Assembly: GCF_014898815.1 (NCBI RefSeq)
Contig: NW_026515520.1
Span: 555,946-619,945, forward strand
From: Panonychus citri
Lineage: Eukaryota; Arthropoda; Arachnida; Trombidiformes; Tetranychidae
Direction of reading: 5' to 3'
Length of the DNA: 64,000 nucleotides
In this document: positions 22,431-36,760 of the stretch, piece after piece
Layout of the letters: every line of letters begins with the position of its first letter
Numbering within the stretch: the first letter of the stretch is position 1
Program-made: the position numbers and the translations under genes
Notes under the pieces: generated by a model
What the model saw: only the letters and a program-made list of their open reading frames with translations
Database searches by the model: none
Told to the model about the DNA's origin: nothing

Positions 22431-25400
22431 CTTTCATTTTACTGAGAGAAAATTCACCTCATGGACCATGAAAATCTCTTGACTCTATCCGTCAATTCCA
22501 TGAGGCTCATCTTCATCTAATCCTGCAATCTTTTTCTTCATCTTCTCACACTTATCACCATGTTCATATTTATCTCTTGTCTTCTCAAATCGATATCGTT
22601 TGATCCAAAGATTCATTAGAACCCTGAAGATTGATAGCTCAATATAAATTTCCCAGATAAAGATGGTGAAAGAATCTGTTGAGAATAAATTGGTTCTAAT
22701 GAAGATTCTGAGTTCTCATGGTAGAAATACTTTTATCCTCTTTATGTATTGAAATACATTCACATTCCCAGGGGAAGATGGAAAACTTATCATCAAAGGT
22801 TAAACTTAAATATTAATATTTTAATGAGGATAATCCAAGGGAAGAGAAAAATGTTTACTCACAATCCAAGAACTTTCCATGAACAGCTCATTTACTTTAC
22901 CAGAGTCCAGAATTCTAGTTCTGTTTACTATTGAATTTTATCATCTTACTTTTTATTCATTAAAATTTAACATTTTACTTTCTAATATAAGAAAATCATG
23001 AGATAACATATGATCCTTTCGATAACCATGATGATATTGAATAAGGAAAATTATGTTTTCCATTTTGAGTGAAGGAAAGAAATTTGAGATAAATCAATAG
23101 AGAGAATTGATAAACAAACAATATCGAGAAATATTAATCATTGCTAATTCTTATTATCGTCATGATTTCTCCGGAAAGATTACTCATATTTGTTTGGTGA
23201 TTTTGGATTCGAGATTATTTCCCAATCTTATTTAGTTACAATTCTGAGGAAAATGTTGCAATTTCTCTTGTTTTTGGTTCTATTTTCTTTTTTTACATAA
23301 CATTAGATTGTTTTTCTTTTACCTTCTCAATTTAGAACTAAAATTAGCTATGGTTGGACCTCAATTTCTGGACAACTTTACAAACTCGATAGTCGAGGAA
23401 AAAAAAATTCGGTTAACGAGATTTTCTCTTTCATTTTAGAACTTTTTTTAGAACTTTTTTCATTTTCTTTCTTTCTCTTCTTCTCTCTTCCATTATCTTC
23501 ACCACATTTCAAAGTCTTCCTTTTTGTACTATGAAAAAGAAATAGTGAAAATATAGTGAAAGATAAATAGGAGAAAAGTTTCTAAACTTGAACTTATTTG
23601 ATTCTCAACAAATTTTAAACTTTTGGAAATTTTAAAATGTTGTGAACTTTTTTTGAGAAGTTTCTTATTTATATAATATATATATATCGAGAACTGGATA
23701 GAATCACATTCATGGGAATAAAGAGAGAAAGAGAAATAAACTGGAGATTTATGGTCTGAGAAATCATGTTCCTGATGAATTTGAATGACCCGATGAAGGA
23801 TGATTAAAGTAAAATAACTTTCATGCTTGTGCGAACTTTGATTCGAATCGAAAATTGAACCTATTCCATAGTGACCTTACATTAAACTTTTTACATTCTT
23901 TGGGTAATAATTTTCTTATATTTCGATTCAATGTTCCAACCATTATCCTTGTGCATTACAAGTAATCATCTTTTTAAACATTCGATGGCAAAGGTCACGT
24001 AAGATTTGGAAAGTTAACCTTCAAAAGGAAAGAGGATCGAGCGAGAAAAAATCATTTCCATGCAAATAAAATTCAGTTATTCAATAGTAACATCAATTTC
24101 ACTTAGAATTAAATTCTGTTATATTTCCAACTCCCTGTTATCCTCATTTCTATCCACTTTCAATGTATCCTGTTTATATCTTTGATTTTTTATTCTCATT
24201 CTTGGTACTTATCATTACTGTTATTATTATTTTATCATATTCAACATTCTGATCACATCAAAATCAACTGAGTGTGTTGATTTTTCATCATCTTATTCAT
24301 TGTTAATCCTTTTTCAATCTTATTAATTTTTCATGTTAAGCTGAAAAGGAATGAGAATCAAGTCATTCAATCGTGTTAATTACCATGATAATGATTGAGA
24401 TAAAAAACGTTCATTTGATGAATTAGATTTTTTTGGTTCTTCTTCTCGAAACTTTGAGTTTACTCAACCAATTGGTTACTTGTGAAAAGAATCAACCTAA
24501 ATATGGATAATTTGTGCTCGAAAATTTAATTAGTTCAGCAACATTGAATTCCCTGTAAATTGATAGCTGGCCTTTTGTTACGTAACGAAAATCAATTATA
24601 ATAGATGATATCAATGATAGATTATCTTATTATCTATCGTGATCATAATGAGAAATTAGTTATTTGATTTACCGTTATCTTTGGAATTGATTATTGGACA
24701 ATCATCGTATCATCTCATTCATCAACTTATCTTAGCAAATGTTAACATCATTTAACACCAATTAAGAATCAAAGTGATTTAATCAGATTAATCAATTGAT
24801 AGAAAATAAACTTATCGATTCTGAGTCTTTTATCATTGAAAGTTTATGATAATTTGTTGATGGTTTTCAATTAGCTTTTCAGGAAAATTGACTTGGATTT
24901 TATCAAAATTTTCAACATGAAATTCAAAGTGAGTCAAGAATTTTTCAACTCAGAATTGAATTGGAATAAAATTTCAAACAACTCGATTCTGGTTCATTAA
25001 TATAAAATCTCCATGGTATCAATATTAGAATGCTATGAAATTATTTTCATCTAATAACATAAATGAGACAGAGTAAATATTTAAGAATACAAAAAGCAAC
25101 TGATTAGATTGAATTATAATTGATTGATAAAAAAGTTCTGTAATTAGTAATGCTACAGAATATATATATAAAGTTAAATGATAACTTTACTATTTCCCTT
25201 GTGAATTTATCATCAATCAATCGTTTATTAAATGAAATTACAAGTTCAATTTGAAGGTTCATTTTGCTTCATATTTCATGATAAACTGAGAATTAATCTT
25301 GAACCTCTATCTGAGTTAGATGAAAATGTCATGTTAATATTACATTTAAGATTAATAATTGATTCTCAAAGGACTTGAAATGATGCTGATGAATAAATTA

Positions 25401-28400
25401 TTATTATTATTAACATTATCATTGGAAAGTCAATCGTTTTAATAATAACAAATAACCAATGACAACAAAAACCAACATTGCCTACGGAATGATTATCTTT
25501 CTCAAGTTGGATGATGATAATAATGATGATGATGATGATGATTATCATCTGAATGTTAACTTAGCTGTATAAATAAAAACTGTTCTGGACGATAAAAGAT
25601 AGATACATATTCATGGGGATTCAATTCTCTCTCTCTTGAGATGATAATAGTGTATTACCGGCAAAGAGAACGGAAGAGGAAGAGAGAGAGAGAGAGAGAG
25701 AGAGAGTTGGAAGATGAGAGATGGTGATGGAAGAGAACAAGGTAACAATATCAAATATTTTCTATCAGTTAATTGACTTTCTTTTGGGTTTAACGTTATC
25801 AGGCTTAAATATCCTTCTCTCTATTATCATAATCATCCTCATCTTAATCATCATCATCAACAACGTACTAAGTATTATCTTCATTACTTTATGTCTCCAA
25901 TGTGATTTGTGGAATGAGTTTTTTTGATAGTAACTTTAATCTTAAAAGTCACGTAAAGATAATTTGATTCAAGAGATTCAGTAAATTGTTGTTTGGGTTT
26001 TTTTTCAAGTCTCCTTAGTTTTATTTTGTTTCATGAGAAAATTGTTCCATCATTTCTTATGGTCAGTCTAAGAAAAAATGTTGCTCAAATCAAAGATAAT
26101 ACAAAGAACCAAATTCAAATGAATCATTCAGTTGGGCTGGTCAATTTACTCATGATGAACAAACATTAAGAGTCCCTGAGATTTTCAGTCTAAATTACGA
26201 ACTTTTTTTTTCATTATTCTTTTCTCTCTATTCGAAACTCCAATTCAATGGATCAACTTTTACTATTTCCTCTCACTCCCAGTTATCTACTCTATCTCTC
26301 TCCCTGTATGTGTATATATGTGTGGTTTACTCTACCTCATCCTCTCTTCCTTAACATAATCATCATGTTTTATTATCATCAATGATTCTTTATATTCAGA
26401 TAAGAATCTATATTCACTTTTGTTCATCAACAAGATCATTTATCATCAATCAAAGTTGTTAGTTAAACAATCGAACACAACATTTTACTTAGATTATCCT
26501 TGATTTTTAGTATATATTTTTTCAGCTGCTTCATCATCATCATCATCATCATCATTCTCATCCTAATACTTTACCTTTATCTTTATTCCTGGAAACCATT
26601 TCATTGACCAATTCATCAATGATATAATATTTACTTTCCTATTTTGATCAGAGCAAAAAGAGATAATAAAATAGCCGCAAGCATATAATTATATTGTAAC
26701 TGAGGTGAAGTTACCTCATCATTATCAAAAACTGTGAGTGAGATTGTTCAGTTTGATGGAGGAAAAAATTAACTTCATGATCATCATGTTTCATCTTTTA
26801 ATCTCATACTTCCTTTACATTATCCCAAGGAAGAAAGTGATCTAAAAGTTGCCAAGAAAATAGAAAGAAAAAACAACAACTGAAAAAAGAAGAAGAAGAA
26901 GAAGAAGAAAATTCTGATAACTCTGAATAATAGAAGGCGAAAAAAAGTAAAGTTTCAACTGGAGAAAACTAGAGATTCTCATTATCATGTAATAGGGAAT
27001 CATTATCAACGAAATAGTATTTATATATGAGTTACAATCGTTACAATGAAGAGGAGAGGAAAAATTTTCTCTACCAACGAAAATAGTTTTATCACAGATG
27101 ATAACTATTATCATCCTCATCCTCATCATCGTTATTAACAACTATTATCATAATGATTATTATTATCATCATTTTATCCCAATGAGTTCAACTAATGACA
27201 ATGTCACCCAAACTAATGAAAATATTATCATTTTTTTTTTTGGCTTTTCACTTTTTCTTGCTGATTATGTTTCTTGTCTCATTAACAGTCGCTCCAATTT
27301 GTAAGCCAGATCAACAATTAGTTTATCCTATTGGTGCAAGTGAGGAAACTTTAATCAGCTGTTCTGTTGATGCTGATCCAGATCAGATATCATTTAAATG
27401 GTATTTAAATAGCTCATCAACTAATTATGGGATAAACAATTATACCGTTAATGAGACTACAAGTTATTTACTTTATTCACCAAAAAATCGTTACGGTTAT
27501 GGTTCAATCTATTGTACATCTTCAAATTCAATCGGCCATCAAAAGGATCCTTGCTCATTTAATATTATCCCTCCAGGTAAAGTATATTAATACTTGTAAA
27601 CATCAACATTAATTACATCTAATTACTTAGAGACTTTTCCATTTGGATATTAATATTGATGATGGTCAATGAATCAGTTTCAAGTTAAACATTGTTATTG
27701 ATAATGAATTTATTCCTGATCAATTGAGATTCTCTATTTTCTCTCATGTTATTAATATTTGATGGCAAACATTTCACTTGATACTCTTGGATTCTCAATG
27801 TATTTTCATTGTTATTTTTACTCGCTTCGTATATTAGTGTTGGTGTTTGTTTTGTAATCAATGAACAAAATGATTGATTGATTGTATCATTTATCATTAT
27901 TACCATGTGATGTACCAGTGAGAGTGTAACAATTAATTAAGATTGATTGAGAATTAAACATACATAAGGCCTAAAGAACCTCTACCAGCAACAAACAGGA
28001 AGGATGAATGGAGAGGTTGTTATTTTTTTTTCTGTCGACTCAATTGGAATTAACGGTAAAATCGATTATCGTCTTCTACTATCGAGTTTTCATTTCGTTG
28101 GTTATCAAGAATGTTAGTATTCCAAAGAAATCATGTGATCTATTTTCTTTCTCCATCATCATCTTCATCTTCATCTTCATCATCAACTGACAATAGGAAT
28201 TAACAATTCTTATGAATTAGCAGTTTTTTTCTGTTTCATCTTTGATTTTTTTTCTTCCTTCTCTTCCTAAACATCAATAAAGTGTATCAACGAACCAGTA
28301 ATCATGACAAGTTACACCAATTGACAGGGAATCATTTCAACTTTTCAATATTATCACATTTGGGTGATAATATAATCAATTGCGAAATTGTTTACACTTT

Positions 28401-31400
28401 AAACACCATTAGATGATAATGTACATTATCAAATGATAGTAAATGTTTCTAACTGTTAATTCATCTTCATTTGGAAACTATCAGTTATCTATTCTGTCAT
28501 TAGATTATCAGAAAGTATCAGAACTTTTTTTTTCTCATCACATCTTTATTCAGGAATCTTTTTCTCTACTTTTTTTTCCCTGTTTATTTTTATCGTTGTT
28601 TGAACTCTTTTTTTTTAAAGTTTAATTTAATTTTCAAAATGGTTAACTTATTGGATTCTCTATTTGTGATTGGTCAACACTTGGATGAACCGTTTTAATC
28701 AATTGAATGATTTTCTAGAAAATCATTGGTTACATTGGGAGATGATGAAGATGAGGATGAGTAAAATTTTCTGCTTACTTTTACTGATATTTATTCATTT
28801 AGATGAGTTGTAATATTTGAAGATAAAACTGAATTTGGAATGAACTTTTTCATTTTCATTCTCATTCAGTGTTATCTTTCAGCTCATCTTTTACTCAGGT
28901 TGAAAGTTCATCACCATAGGAATTTATTTGCAAATATTTTTAGCATGGTAATTTACTCGATTCAGTAATTATCTTTATTGAAAGTTAATTGTCAATATGA
29001 ATAATGATTATAAACAAAAAGTCTTGAAAGAATGAAATTTTTATTTTTCTTCTCATGTGTATATTATATATTTAGGATTCATTTCAAGTGCATAAGATAA
29101 TCTTAGAATGAGATTTCAAGATGAATGAGCTTTCAACATGAATCCATCATGGTAGTTACATTTTCAGGGGTTGATAAATTTACATTGTAAGAATGGGAAA
29201 TATTTTCAAGACATTAATGACTCTGGATGGAAATGAGGAAACATGATGAATTTGTGAAACTCGTATCATGAAGTGAACACTTTTCCTATTAATAGTTTAC
29301 TCGTTACTTTTCATGATGGTGAAAGATATTGTTACTTTTATTTTCATACAAAATTCAGAGTAAATAGTGATGAAAACCATGATTAATGAATAATATTCAT
29401 AAAGTTTCAACGATTTTTTCATCTTCCTCTTGTGTTTCGATGAACCAGTGAAACGTTTTTTTTGTTCAAAAATTGTTGACAAGAAGAGATGAAAATTCTG
29501 GGACATGGGAAAAAATTTTAACATGAAATGGACAAGGAATTGATAATCTATATATTGGACTGAGAGTTTCCATTATTCTTAAATGAGAACTATTTTATAT
29601 CAAGAAAAACTGAGTCGATAACAAAACATCCAACCAATAAGTTATTTCCATGATAAAACCATAAATTTCATCTTCATTTTAGAGAGAGAGAGAGAGATAT
29701 TTATTCTTGAAACTCTGAAATATAACAAGAATTTTTTATCATCATGTAAGTTATTTACTATCATGATGATGGAAAATGACAGTTCTTGGAAATAAGTTTT
29801 TCTAATGTAAATCCAGTCAAGGTAAATGTTGATTGGTTGATCGAAATATTCAGTTCAATCTAATGAGAATTGGATCAATTCGAGAAAACTTTTTTTCCCC
29901 TCTTGAATTGTGTATACATGATAAGATTTTTATCTAACTACTTTCATCAGAATTTGATGATAATTAGAGTTATCAAGATGATTGTTATTACTCTCATTTC
30001 AATCTAATTCATGTTAAATATAAAAGGAAACAGTTTCATGTTCCAATCAAAATCAGTTGATTTATCTCTTGAAAGTGGTTCCAATAATTTACTTTGTATC
30101 TTAAATCTTTGCTCATTAATGATAACCTGGAGCAATAATAATAACCTAATCAAGTTGAAATTTATTATACTCATTTTGATCAGGAAAATGATTCCATGAT
30201 AATTATTTCTCCATGAGATTAATATTCTGATTGTGAATAAAACTTAATCAAGGGAGAAAAAGGGAAAAGATAATAACTAATACACATATTACCTGATAAC
30301 ATGTATCATTATCAGGAGTCATTGAAGTTTATGATGATAATAAACAATCATTAATATCTCATTGACTGACTTAACCAACTGTCAACCATTTGATAGTAAA
30401 CAGTTAATTGCTGATTGTTGATAGTTAATCGTTGACATAAACACACATACATCGTAACAATTACTAAAATGAACAACATTATATTGAACGAGAAAATGAT
30501 TCCTAATTTCATGGGAAAGTTATGGATAAATAAAGAGTGAGAAAAAAAGTTCTAACATTATTATTATTCCAATATTCTGATAGATATTATCATGATTGGA
30601 AGAGAGAGAGAAATACAATATCATTAAGCAATTTTTTTCACTTCTTCCAAAGAATTAACTTAATCAATATTAGATTGTGTTCCAAGTGTTGATGAATCTA
30701 AACAACGTTGATAATATGAATTGCTAACAAACCATCAAGTTCATGAACTGAAACACCAAGCATAAGATAATTGAATTATCGTTGATTTGAACAATTATTT
30801 TTCGTTTGTCTTGATCATGATCAAAGGTATTCCAGTGAAGGTGGAAAATTGTACCATGAAGAATCAATCGTTAACTGGATTATTAGTTGATTGTTCGACT
30901 ACCCCACTTACTGGACCTTCGCCCATTTACATTATCGATGTTTATAAAGCCAAAACCCGTGAGAAGATAAAAAGCCTTACCAATAGAGATCGTCCAACGT
31001 TTTTACTTCAAGATTTATCGCCTCAGGGTTATTATGAATTATATGTTTACTCTAAGACCACTGGAGGTCAAAGTGACCCTGTCTCCCTGAAAGCATCTTT
31101 ATCCTCGACAACAATGACACATAATCAAATGAAACAAGGTAAGTTTCCGTTTCAATGGATAACAGTATTAAAGATTGTTTATCTTTGTTCATTCTGAGGA
31201 GCACAATTTACCGTTATTTTTTTCCATCCATTATTTGTTTGTATTTGAAAAATTTTAATTCGATTACAAATGAAATCCATCCAATCAGCAAGACTCATCA
31301 TCAAAGTTCAGATGAACATCAATTTAATAAGTCGAGTTGAGTTACTGTTTTACTTTAGTTGTTTCAAGTTTGGGAAACGGAAATGGTTTTATTTTTTTTT

Positions 31401-34400
31401 TGCAAGAATCGGAAATTGAGATATTACACTTACAGTTAAAGAAATGATGTTGAACATGGTGGTGAAAATTGATTCATTTCTCATGGTTGAAATGTAAATT
31501 GAACGGAAATCTGATAAAACTCTGAGAGATACTTGATTTGATTATAATAATTTAATAGTTGAGATAATTTTTCAATAATAATGAAAGAATTATTAATTCA
31601 AGAAAAGAAGAAGAAAAAAAGTTGTGATGAATGAATGGATAAAATTTATGAATGAATATTAATTTGGTGATAATTTAACATTCTCCTTAACAAGATCAAT
31701 AGCTGAAGTTGTATTAACAGTTGAATAACTGTCAAAATGAGAGAGAATGGTTAAGACAATGATGATTATGAGCGAGATATTGAATCAATATAATGAAAAG
31801 TTGTTGATGGTTCGAATCCATTTTCGGATAAACATTTCACAAGGTTGACAATGAGTTCGACGTAACCTTTTGTCTTTATTTCCCTTTTTTTCCTTGCTCG
31901 CTTTCTCTTATTTTCTTTTCTCATCATTATCATCTTTATCTTCATCTTCTCTTTCATCATCTTCTTTTTTCTTTCTCTTCCTCCTCTTTCTTTTCATCAT
32001 CATTAAAGATATTACCAGGGAAGATACTTACAGTCCTTTGTTGGTTATATTAATGGCCATTGTTGGAACTATTCTCATCATTATCATCATGATTATATTG
32101 GCTATAAGAATCAAATCACATCGTGTTGAGGTTACTGACAGAAGACAGGGTAAGTTCACAATCTGTTTTCATCTTCATCTCTTCTCATCATTATATTAAT
32201 AACTTATCCTGATGATGATTGGAATTATAATAATAATCATCGTCAGGATAATAATAATAACCTTTCAATCAGTCAAATCTTATCAGTTTATCTAATCATC
32301 TCCTTTAGATTTTATTGTATTGAACACCCTGAACATAGAGAGAGTGAAAGAGAGAGTGCAAGCGAGAGAGCGAGAGAGAGAGAGAAATTCTTAGACTAAG
32401 AATAAAATAGAGACTGGATTTTCCTCCGAGATAAATTATCATGATTCTGTATTAGGATTAATACTAACATTTAGTTTACTCTTAATCCTAACAATTAGCT
32501 CATATCAATGTTAGATAATGAGTTTTTTGATTATTGTTTAATCGCCATGTGTAATCATCTTTATAATTATCTATTGTACATTATTGTTATCATGTTTTAA
32601 TAAATTCATGATAATCATTAGTTTATTGGGCAACATTATATTTGATTGATTCACAATCATAAAATAATCATCATCATATTGTTAGGGTATTGATTAACTT
32701 GACGTTTATCATAAATGTTTATCTTTCACCAAATAAATCAATTTGAATGATAAGATTAATCTTTGATTTTATTATTATCATTATGATAATCATATGATGA
32801 TATGATTATTAATTTTTGACTAAAATAATTATTGATATTTTTTATCCCAATCATTTAGTTGGACCTTCAACCGCTTATTACGATGAATCAAAGTAAGAAT
32901 TTCATTTCCAAACAAAACCTCAAATTCTCAATTCTTAATACTGAATTTTTCTTCTGCCCTATTTCCCCTCAGGTCATATCCCAGAATAACACAGAAAGAG
33001 AAAAGCCTTTGTGATCTAGTTAATATCGATAAAAGCCTTCCAAACGGAGACATCTCATGTTTCCAGAATCCTTATGGTGAGTAATCAGTTATGGTTCATT
33101 TGAATTCCTAAATAATGATTGGATCATTTTTCTGTCTCAACTTTAGATTATCACAACATTAAACAAACCATTGAAATGACATTAAAACAAAATAAACTTC
33201 CGATTCCAATGAGGTCAACAATGATTCCTGAAAGTCCAACAGTCAAATCATATCAGTTATCCTCATCTTCAGTAAAGGTTAGTTCCAATGATCAGTTATT
33301 TATTTTTTCTCTTCCGATGAATCTCATGGAAAATTCTGTGACATTTTCCTTAGCATTTATATTTTATATTGGTGGAGACGATTTGCCCATTTTCGAGTCT
33401 TAATACGTTTCCAAGTTAATTTCGAAATGACCAAAATTTCCAATTTATTCTTTGTATTGAATCATATTTGGAAAGATATCATTAGTATAATATGAAGAAT
33501 ATATTTACTGAGTTTTATGATACCTCTCTCTCCCAGAATTGTCTACCTCACCCTAATCTTATGGACAGAAATGTCAAACGTTGAAAAGTGAGAAGGAAAA
33601 AAATGTATTCCAAGTTATCTGGTATTCATATTCATGAATACCCATGTACTCAGATGTATTGGTCTCAGGTGAATTTGAAATTTGAGATGGAATCAGAAAT
33701 GGAATCGTAATAACAAGATGAACATTTTCCTTATCCATTTTTCAGAATGATAATATTACTATTACATTTTATGTACTTTGTTTTGTTATCTTTTTATCAT
33801 CATCATGACAAAATTTACTCGAATAAGGAACTGGAACAACAATTTTCAGATTCAGTAGAGAAGTAAAAAAGTTCAGTAATATTTTCAAATTTTTTATTCT
33901 CATCCTTTCAGGGGAGATGGAAAAGAAAAAGTTCTAAAGACAAAATGTTTAATAATAATACCTACAAGTCGATTCAAATTGTAGTAGGAGAAAAATATTC
34001 TACTCGAATCTGAAGAGAATTTATTATTTTCTATTTCTGATAATGAGAATAAAAAACATTATTCCAATGATTAGAACTTTTATTTTTTCTCTCTTCTATC
34101 CAAATCAAATTAGATTCTAAAACTGTAACTGAATAGTTTTCGGAAACTTTATCATGTTGTTTCAATTCTGTCGACTTAGAAAATTTTCTCAAAAAGATCG
34201 TAACATGATAATGAGAAGAATAGAAGGAAAAAAATTGAACTGTTCAGATAAAAAGTGTTCGTTAGTCTATAAAATTGTTTTTTCCTAAATCGGAAATTTA
34301 AACCTATTTTGATTATTAATAGAATTTCCAAGAAAATTTCATTTCTTAAGTCTGAACAATGTCTCGGAACTCATGAACTATCTGTTAATATATTATTATC

Positions 34401-36722
34401 TTTGTCTCTCTCTGATTGTCGATTTGAGTGTGAAAACTTTGCCCTAGAGGAAACTTAGTCCATGGACTTTCAGTTCATTCCTAATGTATCATGATAACAA
34501 TCCATCATTGAGTCTCTCAGAATTTCATCATGCTGATAATAGCCCACCAGCTATTTATTTATCTTATCCATTAGAAGAATAGAATGAGAAAAAAGTGCCA
34601 ACAAAAGTAAAATTAGAAACTTTCAACAGAATGAGAAAACCAAGATTCGGACACCCTGATATTATATCTTTGACATTGATATGATTAGCTGATAGCATTT
34701 CTTTTAACAGAAAATGCTATCATGTTACATGATGAAAAATCTTGTTTTTTTTCATATCACATTTTTTTTCGTTCGTTATTTTCAATCTGAAAAATCAGAT
34801 TCTGTTGGAATGATAATTTCCAAATCACAGTTAGATAAATGGTTAAATTGAAATGCTGATGATATTTTATCAGGAAAAGTGAAATTGATGAGGATTGTGT
34901 TGAATTGTTTGTGACAATCAATAGTATTCAGTGTAAAGGGATAAAATGAGAATATATTTTAGGCTTTTTCCTTAACTTTTTCCTAGAATTTTATCAGGAC
35001 ACAGAATCCATTCAGATTTATTCATATGTAGGTTTCCACATCCTCCATGATAGTTATAAATCCATTTATTATTTTATTTCCCATTGAGATGAATATCACT
35101 TTTGAATACACTTTTCAACACAAGGGAATGCAAAATTTTTCTCTCCTTTTGTAAAAATTGATGGTTATGATAAAGAATCAACATTTTCCTCAGTCACTTG
35201 TTACCATTCAAATGTTTATCTTTTTTTTTTCATCTTCTTTTCTGGAGTCATCTTTTTGTTACCATTTTCCTTTTTATCATGATCAATGGTCAATGATAAA
35301 TGTTGATATACATTCAACCTGAAAATTTTCAGAACCATCATGAATATCAAGAGAGAGAGAGAGAGAAAGAGAGACCAACATTTTCTTTAGAAGAAGGAAA
35401 AAAAAGTTCTATCCTTCAGTTCATAAGTTAAGGTTGATTATATTCTTTGGAATAGTAAAACTAATGAGTAAGTAGTTGATTGTAGATCTCATCAGTATAT
35501 TAAGATTCTTATCCGGGTTTGATACGTTTTCTCAGGGGAAAAATGTCCAGGAAGTGAATGAGTTTCAAATGATAATCTTATTATTATTATGGAAAGTTAA
35601 TCTTACTTGCTAATTAACCAAGTTAATCACAATTGACAATCCAAAGGAATTATCCTCAGCTTGGGTGGATCTTTTTATCTTCAAATTAAACTGTTCTAAC
35701 AAGATAAACATGATTAACTTTTATCGATAGTTTTTAATGAACAAAAATTTTCGCCAAACAATTAATCTGATAATTAACTGAATTTAGTATTAGTATTTGT
35801 GTATATGATTATGGAGATTATTGAATTTTTGTTCACCAGAAAAACTGATTAATTATTGATTATCTCATTAAACCAACCTGACCAGAGGTGAAACTCATTA
35901 GCATTTATGACAATTAGTGTTATAATTATTTAATCACTGAAAGTAAATTATTAAGATTTTCATCCCATCCAAATTCAAAGTACAGGGAAAAGTTTAGCTG
36001 AACTTTTTTTTTTTAAATTCTGATAAAACCCATGTTAATCTGGAACTTTTTTTGAAACTTTTTCCTCATCATGCTCCTTATGGTATCTTAATCACATGGG
36101 ATGAGTTTACATTCAGTTTACACATAGAATTCAGTAAACATGGTTGTATTAATATTTACCTAGATGAGAAAAAATAATAAGAGAATTGTGAGTCTTTGGA
36201 TTCTGTATGAAATTCAAGATGGAAATGAAAACATAAAGATCTGGAAAAAAAAACTGAATTCACCATGGAATTGAATCTCGATCTAATTGTTGTTCACTAT
36301 TTTGAGGTTTCACTCAATCTTCAGAATGATTAATGGTCAGAATTTTGTTCATTATTCAACTCGGTTCAATATTAACCCTTTTTCTTTTCTCCCAATTCCG
36401 AGTAAAATTATATAATATATAAGATGAAATAAGAGTAATGATAAAAAGTGAGTACATATCCGAAAATGAATCAATCAAAGTTTAACACTAATCTTGGTAA
36501 ATCTTTTAATGTTTTATCAATGATTATCCTCTTGTCACGTTATCCTTTTACTATTATTTTCCGAAATCAGATTGGATTTCATGTTATCCAGACATTTTGT
36601 ACTATTAAAAAATTGATAACATTCACAGTAGAGTAAAATATTAAATCTTATCATGAAATGAATATTCTGATTCCCTAGTTACTCATGGATTATCTCATGT
36701 GCCTTTTAAATGTTTCATTTTA

Positions 36723-36760
<38 letters not shown>

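Larger units (their letters stand above)
19797..27288 (+). other. 7.5 kb intron of the Sidestep-like gene
   Basis: It contains only short frames without family features. Simple repeats: TTC at 20082-20105, CT at 22387-22424, GA at 25681-25706, and several ATC/GAT runs. Seven of the GAAC-T(n) sites reported below lie here. Confidence 0.6.

Noticed and set aside
26842..27141. 99-codon minus-strand frame in the Sidestep intron
   Set aside because: Start-to-end low complexity (Ile/Met from ATC/ATG repeats, Leu/Phe from a TTC repeat).
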